The translations under genes and the position numbers were made by a program. The notes under the pieces are model-generated. The model was not told where the DNA came from. It ran no database searches and saw only the letters and a program-made list of their open reading frames with translations. A DNA stretch of 52,992 nt from Heyndrickxia camelliae (GTDB taxonomy: Bacteria; Bacillota; Bacilli; Bacillales; Bacillaceae_C): NCBI RefSeq assembly GCF_002844575.1, contig NZ_PIQO01000022.1, forward strand, positions 1 through 52,992. The letters are read 5' to 3'. Numbering within the stretch: position 1 is the stretch's first letter; the number at the start of each line of letters is the position of its first letter. Shown one piece after another: positions 10,532-19,123 of the stretch.

Positions 10532-11989
10532 ATGTCAAAGGATATAAGGGTACGGTATGCACCGAGTCCAACAGGACATTTACATATAGGGAATGCAAGA
10601 ACCGCACTTTTCAATTATTTATACGCCCGCAATAAAGGAGGTTCCTTTATTATTCGTATAGAAGATACGGATACTAAGCGTAACATTGAGGGCGGCGAAC
10701 AAAGCCAGTTGAAATATTTAAAATGGCTTGGAATGGATTGGGATGAAAGTGTTGATAAGGAAGGCAAATACGGTCCTTATCGTCAATCTGAACGAAATCA
10801 TATTTATCAAAAATACTATAATCAGCTTCTTGAGAATGGACAAGCCTACAAGTGTTATTGTACAGAGGAGGAGCTTGAAGCGGAGCGAGAAGCGCAGCTT
10901 GCTCGCGGTGAAACTCCACAGTATTCAGGAAAGTGCCGCCATCTTACAAAAGAGGATCAAGAACGTCTTGAAAAGGAAGGCAGAAAGCCGAGCATTCGTT
11001 TCTTAGTTCCAAAAGGAAAAGTGTATGCATTTCATGATATGGTGAAAGATGAAGTATCTTTTGAATCAGATGGAATTGGAGATTTTGTTATTATCAAGAA
11101 GGATGGAATTCCAACTTATAATTTTGCTGTTGCGATTGATGATTATTTGATGGAAATCTCTCATGTATTGCGTGGAGATGATCATATTTCAAATACTCCT
11201 AAGCAATTGATGATTTATGAAGCTTTTGGATGGGAACCACCTATCTTTGGTCATATGACCCTTATCGTAAATGAAAGCCGTAAGAAGTTAAGTAAACGTG
11301 ATGAAAGCATTATTCAATTTATTGAACAATATGAAGAATTGGGTTATTTACCGGAAGCTTTATTTAACTTTATTGCATTATTGGGATGGTCTCCACAAGG
11401 GGAAGAAGAAATTTATTCCAAAGAAGAATTTATCAAGCTTTTTGATGCGGATCGTCTATCTAAGTCACCAGCATTATTTGATAAGCAGAAGCTTGCTTGG
11501 ATGAACAATCAATATATGAAAAAAGTGGATCTAGATAAAGCGGTAGAGCTATCCTTACCTCATTTAGTGAATGCGGGTCGAGTACCAAGCAAATTAACAG
11601 AAGAAGAAAACACTTGGGTCCGTAACTTAGTAGCTTTATATCAAGATCAAATGAGTTATGGCGCAGAAATTGTGGGGCTTTCTGAGCTGTTCTTTAAAGA
11701 TGATATTACTTATGAAGAAGAGGCGAAAGCCATTTTAGCTGAAGAGCAGGTACCAGAAGTCTTACGTGCTTTCTTAGCGGAAATCAATGCATTGGAAGTA
11801 TTTGAGGCGGAATATATTAATAAAGCCATTAAAGCTGTTCAAAAATCAACAGGGCATAAGGGTAAAAAATTATTTATGCCAATTCGTGCTGCAGTGAGTG
11901 GGCAAGTCCATGGACCGGATTTACCTAAGGCAATTCAGCTACTTGGAAAGCAAAAAATTATTGATCGAATTCAAAGTATTTTAGATTAA
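10532..11989 (+). CDS. gltX: Glutamyl-tRNA synthetase
   Basis: GltX charges tRNA-Glu and, in Bacillus, tRNA-Gln for later amidation. The 485-residue class I enzyme has the HIGH-type motif in GHLHIGNA near residue 15, and KLSKR (252-256) as the KMSKS equivalent. The C-terminal half is the helical anticodon-binding domain. I chose ATG 10532, ten bases after GAGGAGG, which gives [15 protein letters not shown]; a longer frame from 10478 adds an unconserved tail. It is followed by the cysES T-box leader. Confidence 0.97.
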   Translation: MSKDIRVRYAPSPTGHLHIGNARTALFNYLYARNKGGSFIIRIEDTDTKRNIEGGEQSQLKYLKWLGMDWDESVDKEGKYGPYRQSERNHIYQKYYNQLLENGQAYKCYCTEEELEAEREAQLARGETPQYSGKCRHLTKEDQERLEKEGRKPSIRFLVPKGKVYAFHDMVKDEVSFESDGIGDFVIIKKDGIPTYNFAVAIDDYLMEISHVLRGDDHISNTPKQLMIYEAFGWEPPIFGHMTLIVNESRKKLSKRDESIIQFIEQYEELGYLPEALFNFIALLGWSPQGEEEIYSKEEFIKLFDADRLSKSPALFDKQKLAWMNNQYMKKVDLDKAVELSLPHLVNAGRVPSKLTEEENTWVRNLVALYQDQMSYGAEIVGLSELFFKDDITYEEEAKAILAEEQVPEVLRAFLAEINALEVFEAEYINKAIKAVQKSTGHKGKKLFMPIRAAVSGQVHGPDLPKAIQLLGKQKIIDRIQSILD

Positions 11990-12040
11990 CATTTTGCTCA
12001 AAATATTATATAGTAAGATTAAATATCTATTCATGAACTC

Positions 12041-12069
12041 TGTGATTAATTACATGGATTATATATACT
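12041..12069 (+). promoter_or_regulatory. Candidate promoter of the cysES T-box transcript
   Basis: TGTGAT (12041-12046) and TATACT (12064-12069) are separated by 17 bases, placing the start near 12076, right at the T-box leader. The -35 is weak. Confidence 0.5.
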
Positions 12070-12075
12070 AAAGTG

Positions 12076-12350
12076 TTGATGAGGAGAAGTAAAAAAGCGA
12101 TTGCTTACAAAGGACTTGTTCAAGCTACGCCTTGAGCATTGTCTTTAAGAGAGAACCATCACCGGCTGAAAGTGGTTTAGGCCTCTCGTTTTTTGAAATG
12201 CACCTCTGAGCCTTGTTCCGAACGTTCTGCAAGTAGGGATAAGCGGAAACCTGCCGTTAAAAGGGAAAGTTGGAACATAGTGAATTGGCTGTGTTCAAAC
12301 AGAGTGGAACCGCGTGTGAAGCGTCTCTGTCTATACAGAGGCGCTTTTTT
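12076..12350 (+). promoter_or_regulatory. T-box riboswitch, cysteine-specific
   Basis: This leader senses uncharged tRNA-Cys and controls cysE-cysS. The hallmark T-box AGAGTGGAACCGCG is at 12301-12314. The specifier loop reads GAAATGCACC, giving the cysteine codon TGC at 12199-12201. The antiterminator TGGA can pair with the UCCA end expected of tRNA-Cys. The terminator stem is GCGTCTCTGT with ACAGAGGCGC (12321-12344), then six T. In B. subtilis cysES is likewise T-box controlled. A dispersed repeat separates this leader from cysE. Confidence 0.93.
12321..12350 (+). terminator. T-box attenuation terminator
   Basis: A ten-base-pair stem (GCGTCTCTGT with ACAGAGGCGC, allowing wobble) with a CTAT loop, followed by TTTTTT. 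It competes with the antiterminator that contains the T-box sequence just upstream. Confidence 0.9.
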
Positions 12351-12394
12351 GTTTGTTTTTAAATTAATACCCGGGGATAAAAAAGTTGTCCACG

Positions 12395-12602
12395 TCTAGC
12401 TTCAGGGCCTATCGGCTAGCGGATAAATCAACATCAGCTGAAATTGGAAATGCCAATTTCACTTGCTTGTGAGCTACCTCAGCGCGGTTTCCTTTATCTC
12501 TGTCGAAGACAATGAAGGTGAAAGTTGGACATCGAATTTGCACTCGATAAAAGTAAACTTCGAATTTCACTCATTCATACCGATGAGCAAGGTGCTCACG
12601 CA
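12395..12602 (+). repeat. Dispersed structured repeat, copy A
   Basis: The stretch begins TCTAGCTTCAGGGCC, continues with TATCGGCTAGCGGAT and CAACATCAGCTGAAA, then GTTTCCTTTATCTC and AATTTCACTCATTCA, and ends ACCGATGAGCAAGGTGCT. The same blocks occur in the same order in the copies at 17719, 25650 (both inverted) and 52816. It contains hairpins such as GAAATTGG with CCAATTTC. It lies between the T-box terminator and cysE, so it is part of the cysES read-through mRNA. Confidence 0.8.
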
Positions 12603-12625
12603 ATTGATAGTAAGGAGCGAAGGGA

Positions 12626-13297
12626 ATGTTTAAACGGATAAAGGAAGATATCGAGGTCGTTTTTGAGCAGGATCCGGCAGCACGCACGTATCTCGAAGTG
12701 ATCTTAACCTATTCTGGGCTGCATGCCATTTGGGCACATCGCCTAGCCCATAGTTTTTATAAGCGGAAATTCTTTTTCATTGCCAGAGCAATATCACAAA
12801 TAAGCCGTTTTTTTACCGGCATTGAAATTCATCCCGGAGCTAAAATAGGCAGACGCTTTTTCATCGATCATGGAATGGGAGTAGTGATCGGGGAAACCTG
12901 CGAGATTGGTGATAATGTTACGGTTTATCAAGGAGTAACATTGGGAGGAACGGGAAAAGAAAAAGGAAAAAGACATCCGACCATTGAGGATAATGCATTG
13001 ATTGCAACAGGCGCAAAAGTTCTTGGTTCTATCACTGTTGGTGAAAACGCCAAAATAGGTGCTGGTTCGGTGGTCTTGAAGGATGTGCCGCCAAACTCTA
13101 CTGTTGTAGGTATTCCGGGAAGAGTAGTTATTCGTGACGGAGTAAAAGTGAAGAAGGACTTAAACCATAGTGATTTACCAGATCCCGTAGCCGACCGATG
13201 TACGGCTATTGAAGAAAAAATGAGACGATTACAGGAAGAATTGGAAGAATTAAAACAGAAAGGGGTTCATAAAGAACATGCCGATTCAAATTTATAA
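12626..13297 (+). CDS. cysE: Serine O-acetyltransferase
   Basis: CysE makes O-acetylserine from serine and acetyl-CoA, the first committed step of cysteine synthesis. The 223-residue protein has the helical N-terminal domain and the left-handed beta-helix hexapeptide repeats ([17 protein letters not shown] region, then [14 protein letters not shown]). RBS AAGGAG precedes ATG 12626. It overlaps cysS by 20 bases, so both respond to the cysteine T-box upstream. Confidence 0.97.
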   Translation: MFKRIKEDIEVVFEQDPAARTYLEVILTYSGLHAIWAHRLAHSFYKRKFFFIARAISQISRFFTGIEIHPGAKIGRRFFIDHGMGVVIGETCEIGDNVTVYQGVTLGGTGKEKGKRHPTIEDNALIATGAKVLGSITVGENAKIGAGSVVLKDVPPNSTVVGIPGRVVIRDGVKVKKDLNHSDLPDPVADRCTAIEEKMRRLQEELEELKQKGVHKEHADSNL

Positions 13298-14675
13298 TAC
13301 ATTAACAAGAAAAAAAGAAGAATTTATCCCATTAGAAGCAGGAAAAGTCAAAATGTATGTGTGCGGGCCGACTGTTTACAACTATATTCATATTGGGAAC
13401 GCCCGTCCTGCAATCGTATTTGACACCGTGCGCCGCTATCTAGAATATCGTGGCTTTGATGTGAATTTTGTTTCTAATTTTACAGATGTCGATGATAAAT
13501 TAATAAAAGCAGCGAATCAACTTGGGGAAGACGTTCCTACAATTGCCGATCGTTTTATTAACGCATACTTTGAAGATGTATCTGCATTAGGATGCAATAG
13601 TGCAGATGTTCATCCTAGAGTAACGGAAAATATGGACATTATCATTGAATTCATTGAAACGCTGATAGAGAAGGGCTTTGCGTACGAATCGGCTGGGGAC
13701 GTTTACTATAGAACTCGCAGTTTCCCTGGATATGGGAAGTTGTCCCATCAGTCTATTGATGATTTGAAGTCTGGTGCACGGATAGAAGTAGGAGAGAAAA
13801 AGGATGATGCCTTGGATTTTGCTCTTTGGAAAGCTGCTAAAGAAGGAGAAATATACTGGGAAAGCCCATGGGGCAAAGGAAGACCTGGCTGGCATATTGA
13901 GTGCTCCGCGATGGCAAGAAAATATCTAGGGGATACAATTGATATTCATGCAGGTGGTCAAGACTTAACGTTTCCACACCATGAAAATGAAATTGCTCAA
14001 TCGGAAGCACTAACGGGAAAAACATTTGCGAGATATTGGATGCATAACGGTTATATTAATATTGATAATGAAAAAATGTCAAAATCACTGGGGAACTTTG
14101 TTCTTGTACATGACATAATTCAACATCATGATCCGCAGGTGCTAAGGTTTTTCATGTTATCGGTGCATTACCGTAATCCAATTAATTATAGCGAGGAACT
14201 ATTGGAAAATGCCGGCGCAGGATTAGAGAGATTGAAAACATCCTATCAAAACCTTAAGCACCGTAAACAGGTAAGCGCAAATTTAACTCATGATGATCAA
14301 GAATGGCTGAAAAAACTTGAAGATCTTCATCAAGCGTTTATAAACGAAATGGACGATGATTTTAATACAGCTAATGGAATTGCAGTGCTTTTTGATCTGT
14401 CCAAACAAGCAAATTATTATTTGCGTGAAAAAAATACCTCAAATGAGGTCATCGAAGCATTTATGAAGCAGTTTGAAAATCTTTTCTCAGTTTTAGGGTT
14501 AAAATTAGAAAATGAGGAATTGCTTGATGAAGAAATTGAGGAATTAATTGAAAAGCGTAACACCGCCAGAAAAGAGCGGAATTTCGCATTAGCGGATGAA
14601 ATACGTGACCGCTTAAAAGAAATGAATATTATTCTAGAGGATACACCACAAGGTATTAGATGGAGAAGAGGATAA
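13278..14675 (+). CDS. cysS: Cysteinyl-tRNA synthetase
   Basis: CysS charges tRNA-Cys. The 465-residue class I enzyme has the zinc-ligand C29 in CGPTVYN, the HIGH-type HIGNARP motif, a GWHIECSAM segment with the next zinc ligand, [15 protein letters not shown], and KMSKS at 266-270. The start lies inside the cysE end; AAAGGGG is about 12 bases upstream, a slightly long spacing consistent with translational coupling. Two bases separate its stop from the mrnC start. Confidence 0.97.
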   Translation: MPIQIYNTLTRKKEEFIPLEAGKVKMYVCGPTVYNYIHIGNARPAIVFDTVRRYLEYRGFDVNFVSNFTDVDDKLIKAANQLGEDVPTIADRFINAYFEDVSALGCNSADVHPRVTENMDIIIEFIETLIEKGFAYESAGDVYYRTRSFPGYGKLSHQSIDDLKSGARIEVGEKKDDALDFALWKAAKEGEIYWESPWGKGRPGWHIECSAMARKYLGDTIDIHAGGQDLTFPHHENEIAQSEALTGKTFARYWMHNGYINIDNEKMSKSLGNFVLVHDIIQHHDPQVLRFFMLSVHYRNPINYSEELLENAGAGLERLKTSYQNLKHRKQVSANLTHDDQEWLKKLEDLHQAFINEMDDDFNTANGIAVLFDLSKQANYYLREKNTSNEVIEAFMKQFENLFSVLGLKLENEELLDEEIEELIEKRNTARKERNFALADEIRDRLKEMNIILEDTPQGIRWRRG

Positions 14676-14677
14676 TA

Positions 14678-15103
14678 ATGTCCGAAACAAATACTAATAG
14701 ACTCGATGTAAACGGAATTAATAGCCTAGCACTTGCTTATATGGGTGACGCTATATACGAGGTACACGTGCGTCACCATCTGCTTCTTTTAGGAAAAACA
14801 AAGCCTAATCAGCTTCACCGCACAGCAACCAAATTTGTTTCCGCGAAAGCTCAGGCTGCTATTTTACATGAACTTCTGGAGAAGGAACTGTTGACAGAGG
14901 CAGAGCAAGTGATTGTTAGAAGAGGAAGAAATGCTAAATCCGGAACTGTACCTAAAAATACAGATGTACTAACTTATCGACATAGTACTGCTTTCGAAGC
15001 ATTAATTGGATATTTATACTTAACAAATAATCAATCAAGGTTAAGATCTATTGTGGATTTGGCCATTACCATTTCAGAGGAACAGCATGAAACGGGAAAA
15101 TAA
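14678..15103 (+). CDS. mrnC: Mini-ribonuclease 3 (MrnC)
   Basis: MrnC is an RNase III-like dimer lacking the dsRNA-binding domain; it matures 23S rRNA. The 141-residue protein retains the RNase III catalytic helix ([12 protein letters not shown]) and the RRGRNAK and [10 protein letters not shown] segments. I chose ATG 14678, placed just after the cysS stop with GGAGAAGAGG as its RBS; the longer frame from 14660 overlaps cysS and adds an unconserved tail. Confidence 0.95.
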   Translation: MSETNTNRLDVNGINSLALAYMGDAIYEVHVRHHLLLLGKTKPNQLHRTATKFVSAKAQAAILHELLEKELLTEAEQVIVRRGRNAKSGTVPKNTDVLTYRHSTAFEALIGYLYLTNNQSRLRSIVDLAITISEEQHETGK

Positions 15104-15128
15104 TAATAAAGGATAGGAGGTTGTACGA

Positions 15129-15872
15129 ATGGCTCAAGATTATATAAGCGGAAAAAACCCGGTTATTGAAGCATTAAAGTCTGATAGGGAAATCAATAAA
15201 ATTTGGATAGCTGAGGGTTCGCAAAAAGGACAAATGCAACAGGTTATTCAATTAGCAAAAGAAGCAAGAGTTTTGGTTCAGTATGTTCCGAAGCAAAAAA
15301 TCGATCAAATGGTAAGTGAAAACCATCAAGGTGTTGTCGCACAAGTAGCAGCCTACCAATATGCCGATATAGATGATTTATTTAAAAGGGCTGAACAAAG
15401 AAAGGAAACACCCTTCTTTTTAATCTTGGATGAACTGGAAGATCCGCATAATTTAGGATCAATATTAAGAACAGCCGATGCAGCAGGTGTCCACGGAATT
15501 ATTATTCCAAAGAGAAGAGCAGTTGGTTTGACAGGAGCAGTGGCAAAAGCATCAACTGGAGCAATTGAACATGTTCCTGTTGCAAGGGTGACAAATTTGG
15601 CAAGAACCATTTCGGAATTAAAGGAACGTGGTATATGGGTCTTTGGAACGGATGCAAAGGGAAGTCAAGATTACCGAAAAATGGACGGTTCTCTTCCGCT
15701 AGCATTGGTCATAGGCAGTGAAGGGAAAGGAATGAGTAGATTAATTAGAGAAAGCTGCGATTTTCTTATTCATTTACCTATGATTGGCCATGTGACATCG
15801 TTAAACGCTTCTGTAGCAGCGAGTTTATTAATTTATGAGGTTTATCGACAACGTTATCCTATTGGTGAATAA
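15129..15872 (+). CDS. rlmB: 23S rRNA 2'-O-ribose methyltransferase RlmB
   Basis: A SpoU-type (SPOUT, knotted) methyltransferase that methylates a guanosine ribose in 23S rRNA; known as YacO in Bacillus. The 247 residues have an N-terminal substrate-binding domain (1-75), then LDELEDPHNLGSILRTADA (motif 1), IGSEGKGMSRL (motif 2) and LNASVAASLLIYE (motif 3). RBS GGAGG precedes ATG 15129, and rae1 follows two bases after its stop. Confidence 0.95.
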   Translation: MAQDYISGKNPVIEALKSDREINKIWIAEGSQKGQMQQVIQLAKEARVLVQYVPKQKIDQMVSENHQGVVAQVAAYQYADIDDLFKRAEQRKETPFFLILDELEDPHNLGSILRTADAAGVHGIIIPKRRAVGLTGAVAKASTGAIEHVPVARVTNLARTISELKERGIWVFGTDAKGSQDYRKMDGSLPLALVIGSEGKGMSRLIRESCDFLIHLPMIGHVTSLNASVAASLLIYEVYRQRYPIGE

Positions 15873-15874
15873 TA

Positions 15875-16384
15875 ATGGATATATTGCTTGTTGATGGATA
15901 TAACATCATTGGCGCCTGGCCAGAGCTGAGGAAGCTGAAGAAGACAAATCTTAGTGCCGCGAGAGACCGCCTAATTGAAATAATGGCAGAATATCAAGGA
16001 TTTACTGGTTACAAAGTAATCATTGTTTTCGATGCCTATGAAGTGAAGGGAATTCAAAAAAAGTATCGTCATTATAACGTGGAAGTCATTTATACAAAGG
16101 AAAATGAATCTGCGGATGAAAGAATTGAGAAAATGGCGATACAACTAAATAATAAAAAGACACAAATTCATGTAGCAACCTCTGACTATACGGAACAATG
16201 GGCAATCTTTGGACAGGGAGCTTTACGTATTTCTGCAAGAGAGTTGTTAACAGAAGTAGAAATGAATGGGCATAATATCACGAAAAATGTGAAGGAAATC
16301 CAAGACGAAAGGCCTATATCAAGGATTCCGCTTAGTAAGGAGGTAGCGGAATATTTCGAAAAATTGCGGCGTGGTAAGGAATGA
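15875..16384 (+). CDS. rae1: Ribosome-associated endonuclease Rae1 (YacP)
   Basis: Rae1 is a PIN/NYN-fold nuclease that enters the ribosomal A site and cleaves certain mRNAs during translation. The 169-residue protein starts MDILLVDGYNIIGAWPEL with the catalytic D7, and has the conserved IVFDAYEVKG and TKENESADERIEK segments and the ATSDYTEQWAIFGQGA block. It closes the gltX-to-rae1 group; sigH follows with its own promoter. Confidence 0.94.
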   Translation: MDILLVDGYNIIGAWPELRKLKKTNLSAARDRLIEIMAEYQGFTGYKVIIVFDAYEVKGIQKKYRHYNVEVIYTKENESADERIEKMAIQLNNKKTQIHVATSDYTEQWAIFGQGALRISARELLTEVEMNGHNITKNVKEIQDERPISRIPLSKEVAEYFEKLRRGKE

Positions 16385-16387
16385 ATG

Positions 16388-16417
16388 TTGACGCTTGAAT
16401 TTTCAGTAATGTATAAT
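16388..16417 (+). promoter_or_regulatory. Sigma-A promoter of sigH
   Basis: TTGACG (16388-16393) and TATAAT (16412-16417) are separated by 18 bases, beginning just after the rae1 stop. In B. subtilis sigH is transcribed from a sigma-A promoter repressed by AbrB; no AbrB site can be recognised by eye. Confidence 0.75.
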
Positions 16418-16454
16418 ATTTCTATCTATTGCTTTCGCGTTCGGGGGGATTCGT

Positions 16455-17105
16455 GTGAACCTTAATATCGAGGTCAAGCATAACGAAAAGTATGAAATTA
16501 TGGAAGACGAGCAATTGATTGAATCTGTTCATAATGGGGAAAGTGAAGCGTTAGATTATCTCATCCATAAATATCGCAATTTTGTAAGAGCAAAGGCGCG
16601 TTCTTATTTTTTAATAGGTGCGGATAAAGAAGACATTATTCAAGAAGGAATGATTGGCCTTTATAAGGCAATTCGCGACTATAAAGAGGACAAGCTTACC
16701 TCCTTTAAGGCATTTGCTGAATTATGTATTACCCGCCAAATTATTACTGCAATTAAAACCGCCACCCGGCAGAAGCATATCCCGCTTAATTCATATGTTT
16801 CTCTTGATAAGCCAATTTATGACGAAGAATCGGACCGTACATTAATGGATGTCATCACCGGTGCTAAAATTCTTAATCCTGAAGAGCTGATTATCAATCG
16901 GGAAAAGTACGATAACATCGAGGGGAAGATAACAGAACTCCTTAGTGACTTAGAAAGAAAGGTGCTTGCTTTGTATTTGGATGGACAATCTTATCAGGAA
17001 ATATCCGAGGAATTAAACCGTCATGTCAAATCTATTGATAATGCATTGCAAAGGGTTAAGAGAAAACTAGAACGTTATTTGGAGGTTCGGGAATTCAGTG
17101 TCTGA
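16455..17105 (+). CDS. sigH: RNA polymerase sigma factor SigH
   Basis: Sigma-H directs early sporulation, competence and stationary-phase genes. The 216-residue protein has region 2 (LDYLIHKYRNFVRAKARSYF, then ADKEDIIQEGMIGLYKAIRD) and region 4 (LSDLERKVLALYLDG, YQEISEELNRHVKSIDNALQ). The start is GTG 16455 after a GGGGGG stretch. It indicates a sporulating or competence-capable lineage. A weak AT-rich hairpin with a T run at 17161-17182 lies downstream. Confidence 0.96.
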   Translation: MNLNIEVKHNEKYEIMEDEQLIESVHNGESEALDYLIHKYRNFVRAKARSYFLIGADKEDIIQEGMIGLYKAIRDYKEDKLTSFKAFAELCITRQIITAIKTATRQKHIPLNSYVSLDKPIYDEESDRTLMDVITGAKILNPEELIINREKYDNIEGKITELLSDLERKVLALYLDGQSYQEISEELNRHVKSIDNALQRVKRKLERYLEVREFSV

Positions 17106-17160
17106 GCAATTCCTTTTATTGACAAGTGCGGATTGACGTGTTAATTTCATAAAAAGAATG

Positions 17161-17182
17161 GTATATTTAGAATATACTTTTT
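17161..17182 (+). terminator. Weak AT-rich hairpin with T run after sigH
   Basis: GTATATT (17161-17167) and AATATAC (17171-17177) flank TAG and are followed by TTTTT. The stem has only two G-C pairs and the loop is three bases, so any termination would be partial. Confidence 0.35.
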
Positions 17183-17241
17183 GTAAAACTTTAAATTTTA
17201 ATAGAAATCAATAGCTTTTAATATAGATTGCAGGTGTAAAT

Positions 17242-17388
17242 ATGCAAAGGAAAGTTGCTTTAGCATGTGAAAAATGTGGTTCGCGCAATTACACAGCTGA
17301 TCATAAACAAACACAAACGGAAAGACTAGAGCTTAAGAAGTTTTGTAGACATTGTAATGCACATACGGTTCATCGTGAAACGAAGTAG
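17242..17388 (+). CDS. rpmG: 50S ribosomal protein L33, zinc-binding type
   Basis: A 48-residue protein starting [17 protein letters not shown] with two zinc-binding pairs, C9/C12 and C35/C38 (CEKC and CRHC), so it is the zinc-containing (C+) form. Bacillus carries several L33 paralogues; this position before secE matches rpmGB. The site GCAGGTG is a modest RBS. It lies 38 bases upstream of secE. Confidence 0.92.
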   Translation: MQRKVALACEKCGSRNYTADHKQTQTERLELKKFCRHCNAHTVHRETK

Positions 17389-17426
17389 TAAATCATTTAT
17401 CTTGGTTTTTGTTGGAGGTACAAAGG

Positions 17427-17615
17427 ATGTCAATTGCAAAGTTTTTTAGTAATGTTTCTTCAGAGATGAGAAAGGTCAGCTGGCCTAAACGCAAGGAACT
17501 TATCAGTTATACAGCGACTGTTATAGGTACCGTAGTGTTCTTAACAGTGTTTTTTGTTATTGTCGATTTTGGCGTTTCTAATCTCGTAAAATGGATTCTT
17601 AGCTTAAATCAATAG
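17427..17615 (+). CDS. secE: Preprotein translocase subunit SecE
   Basis: SecE clamps the SecY channel in the cytoplasmic membrane. The 62-residue protein has the conserved amphipathic segment SEMRKVSWPKRKEL (13-26) and a single membrane helix (about 30-50). Single-helix SecE is normal in Firmicutes. I chose ATG 17427, eight bases after TTGGAGGT. SecY itself is encoded at 43912 in this window. Confidence 0.95.
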   Translation: MSIAKFFSNVSSEMRKVSWPKRKELISYTATVIGTVVFLTVFFVIVDFGVSNLVKWILSLNQ

Positions 17616-17631
17616 AAATAAAAACTTTCGC

Positions 17632-17662
17632 TTGAATAACTTACCATCATACATGGTATAAT
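17632..17662 (+). promoter_or_regulatory. Extended -10 promoter between secE and nusG
   Basis: TTGAAT (17632-17637) and TATAAT (17657-17662), spacing 19, with TGG directly before the -10. Transcription would start near 17669, only about 20 bases before a terminator-like hairpin. Confidence 0.6.
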
Positions 17663-17689
17663 GGAAAATAATCATTTATTGTTCTTCAG

Positions 17690-17708
17690 CCCGTTTAACG
17701 GGTTTTTT
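17690..17708 (+). terminator. Short terminator upstream of nusG
   Basis: CCCG (17690-17693) pairs with CGGG (17699-17702) across TTTAA, followed by six T. The stem is short but GC-only. It sits between the promoter at 17632-17662 and nusG, so it either ends the rpmG-secE transcript or attenuates nusG. Confidence 0.6.
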
Positions 17709-17718
17709 CATTTGGAAA

Positions 17719-17887
17719 GAAAAGCGGACGGGCTTAGTTCATCGGCGAACGGATGAGTGGAATTTTAACTATAATTTCACCTTCGTAGTCTTCGCGGTGA
17801 AAAAAGGAAACACGGCGAGGATTGATGTGACTTATCGTAAGGATTAGAGATAAGAAATCAGCTAGTCGATAGGCACTGGAACTGAAC
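17719..17887 (-). repeat. Dispersed structured repeat, copy B (inverted)
   Basis: Read on the minus strand it gives GTTCCAGTGCCTATCG, GACTAGCTGATTTC, ACGATAAGTCACATCA, GTGTTTCCTTTTTTCACC, GAAGACTACGAAGGTGA, CCACTCATCCGTTCGCCGA and CCGTCCGCTTTTC, the same blocks in the same order as copies A and D. On the + strand TCACCTTCG and CGCGGTGA form a hairpin. It fills the secE-nusG gap. Confidence 0.8.
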
Positions 17888-17924
17888 AAAGCAGCTAAAA
17901 GCTAAATCAAACAGTTAATTAATT

Positions 17925-17955
17925 AGGGAGGGACGGACAAAAGTCCTTGATAATG
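17925..17955 (+). promoter_or_regulatory. nusG ribosome binding site bridged by a hairpin
   Basis: The Shine-Dalgarno GGGAGG (17926-17931) is 21 bases from ATG 17953, too far for normal initiation. GGAC (17935-17938) and GTCC (17943-17946) form a tetraloop hairpin between them. Removing its 12 bases leaves a normal spacing of about nine. No closer Shine-Dalgarno is visible. Confidence 0.65.
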
Positions 17956-18486
17956 GAAAAGAATTGGTATGTTGTTCATACGTATTCGGGTTATGAAAAT
18001 AAAGTAAAAGCAAATCTAGAAAAGCGCGTTGAATCAATGGGTATGCAAGATAAAATTTTTAGAGTAGTGGTACCAGAAGAAGAAGAAACTGATATTAAAA
18101 ACGGCAAAAAGAAAGTAGTAAAAAGAAAAGTTTTTCCAGGATATGTTCTGGTAGAACTCGTAATGACGGATGATTCCTGGTATGTAGTTCGAAATACCCC
18201 AGGAGTAACAGGGTTTGTTGGATCTGCAGGATCCGGTTCTAAACCGACTCCGCTATTACCTGATGAAGTAAGTGTAATACTGAAACATATGGGTATGGAT
18301 GAAAGACGAGTGGATATTAACTTTGAAGTTGGCGAAACCGTTACGGTAAAAGAAGGACCGTTTGCTAATTTCACTGGTAAAATTGAGGAAATTGACCGTG
18401 ATAAAGGTCGCGTTAAAGTAAGTGTAAACATGTTTGGCCGAGAAACACCAGTCGATCTTGTTTTTACACAAATTGATAAAATATAA
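17953..18486 (+). CDS. nusG: Transcription termination/antitermination factor NusG
   Basis: NusG binds the RNA polymerase clamp and modulates pausing and termination. The 177-residue protein has the NGN domain (KNWYVVHTYSGYE to about 115) and the C-terminal KOW domain (VKEGPFANFTGKIEEID, about 128-177). I chose ATG 17953; the upstream TTG 17947 overlaps a hairpin and adds nothing conserved. It is separated from secE by 337 bases holding a promoter, a short terminator and an inverted repeat. Confidence 0.96.
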   Translation: MEKNWYVVHTYSGYENKVKANLEKRVESMGMQDKIFRVVVPEEEETDIKNGKKKVVKRKVFPGYVLVELVMTDDSWYVVRNTPGVTGFVGSAGSGSKPTPLLPDEVSVILKHMGMDERRVDINFEVGETVTVKEGPFANFTGKIEEIDRDKGRVKVSVNMFGRETPVDLVFTQIDKI

Positions 18487-18497
18487 ACTTAAACAAC

Positions 18498-18526
18498 TTG
18501 AAATATTTCTTGATAAATGGTAATAT
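18498..18526 (+). promoter_or_regulatory. Promoter of the rplK-rplA operon
   Basis: TTGAAA (18498-18503) and TAATAT (18521-18526) with the ideal 17-base spacing, directly downstream of nusG. Confidence 0.7.
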
Positions 18527-18608
18527 TCTTTAGGTCAGTATTTATTCTCACTGAGAAAACTGAACAATAAAGAATATCTTTAATAAAATTAAAGATTTTA
18601 TATGATGA

Positions 18609-18635
18609 GTGGGAGGGGAAAACCCCTATTACCAC
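18609..18635 (+). promoter_or_regulatory. Putative L1 autoregulatory site in the rplK leader
   Basis: GTGG (18609-18612) pairs with CCAC (18632-18635), and GGGG (18615-18618) pairs with CCCC (18623-18626) around AAAA, leaving an internal loop of GA opposite TATTA. This resembles the L1-binding helix of 23S rRNA (GUGGGAGGC facing AUACCAC, from memory). L1 (rplA) is encoded in this operon and represses it in other bacteria, so autoregulation is inferred. Confidence 0.6.
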
Positions 18636-18661
18636 ATCACGGACTTAAGGAGGTGTGTCTC

Positions 18662-19087
18662 GTGGCTAAAAAAGTAATTAAAATTGTCAAATTACAAATC
18701 CCTGCTGGAAAAGCGAACCCTGCTCCACCAGTCGGTCCTGCACTTGGTCAAGCCGGTGTTAATATCATGGGATTCTGTAAGGAGTTTAATGCTCGTACAG
18801 CTGATCAAGCTGGTTTAATTATCCCTGTTGAGATTACGGTATTTGAAGACCGTTCATTTACATTCATTACAAAAACCCCACCTGCTGCAGTTTTACTTAA
18901 AAAAGCAGCTGGTATCGAGTCAGGTTCAGGTGAGCCTAACCGTAAAAAGGTAGCAACTGTTAAGCGTGACAAGGTACGTGAAATCGCTGAAACAAAAATG
19001 CCTGACTTAAACGCAGCTAGCGTTGAAGCGGCTATGCGAATGGTTGAAGGTACTGCACGCAGCATGGGTATCACAATCGAAGATTAA
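18662..19087 (+). CDS. rplK: 50S ribosomal protein L11
   Basis: L11 binds the GTPase-associated centre of 23S rRNA and is needed for RelA sensing. The 141-residue protein has the proline-rich [20 protein letters not shown] segment and the C-terminal rRNA-binding domain ending [18 protein letters not shown] chose GTG 18662, after AAGGAGGTG; an in-frame ATG at 18602 would translate the structured leader. It is cotranscribed with rplA. Confidence 0.97.
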   Translation: MAKKVIKIVKLQIPAGKANPAPPVGPALGQAGVNIMGFCKEFNARTADQAGLIIPVEITVFEDRSFTFITKTPPAAVLLKKAAGIESGSGEPNRKKVATVKRDKVREIAETKMPDLNAASVEAAMRMVEGTARSMGITIED

Positions 19088-19123
19088 TCCATGTAAACAA
19101 CAATTGGTTTTTTTGTCCGACGG

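Noticed and set aside
12193-12399. 68-residue open frame overlapping the T-box leader
   Set aside because: It covers the specifier loop, T-box and terminator, has no RBS and is explained by the riboswitch.
17119-17147. TTGACA with TAATTT as a promoter for rpmG-secE
   Set aside because: The -10 is poor and the alternative spacing with TATATT is too long; possible but not supported enough to list.
17991-18431. 146-residue antisense open frame inside nusG
   Set aside because: A shadow of a conserved gene, with low-complexity serine/threonine-rich content and no minus-strand RBS or promoter.
18602-18661. N-terminal extension of rplK
   Set aside because: It would translate the L1-site-like hairpin and lacks an RBS; GTG 18662 gives the standard 141 residues.
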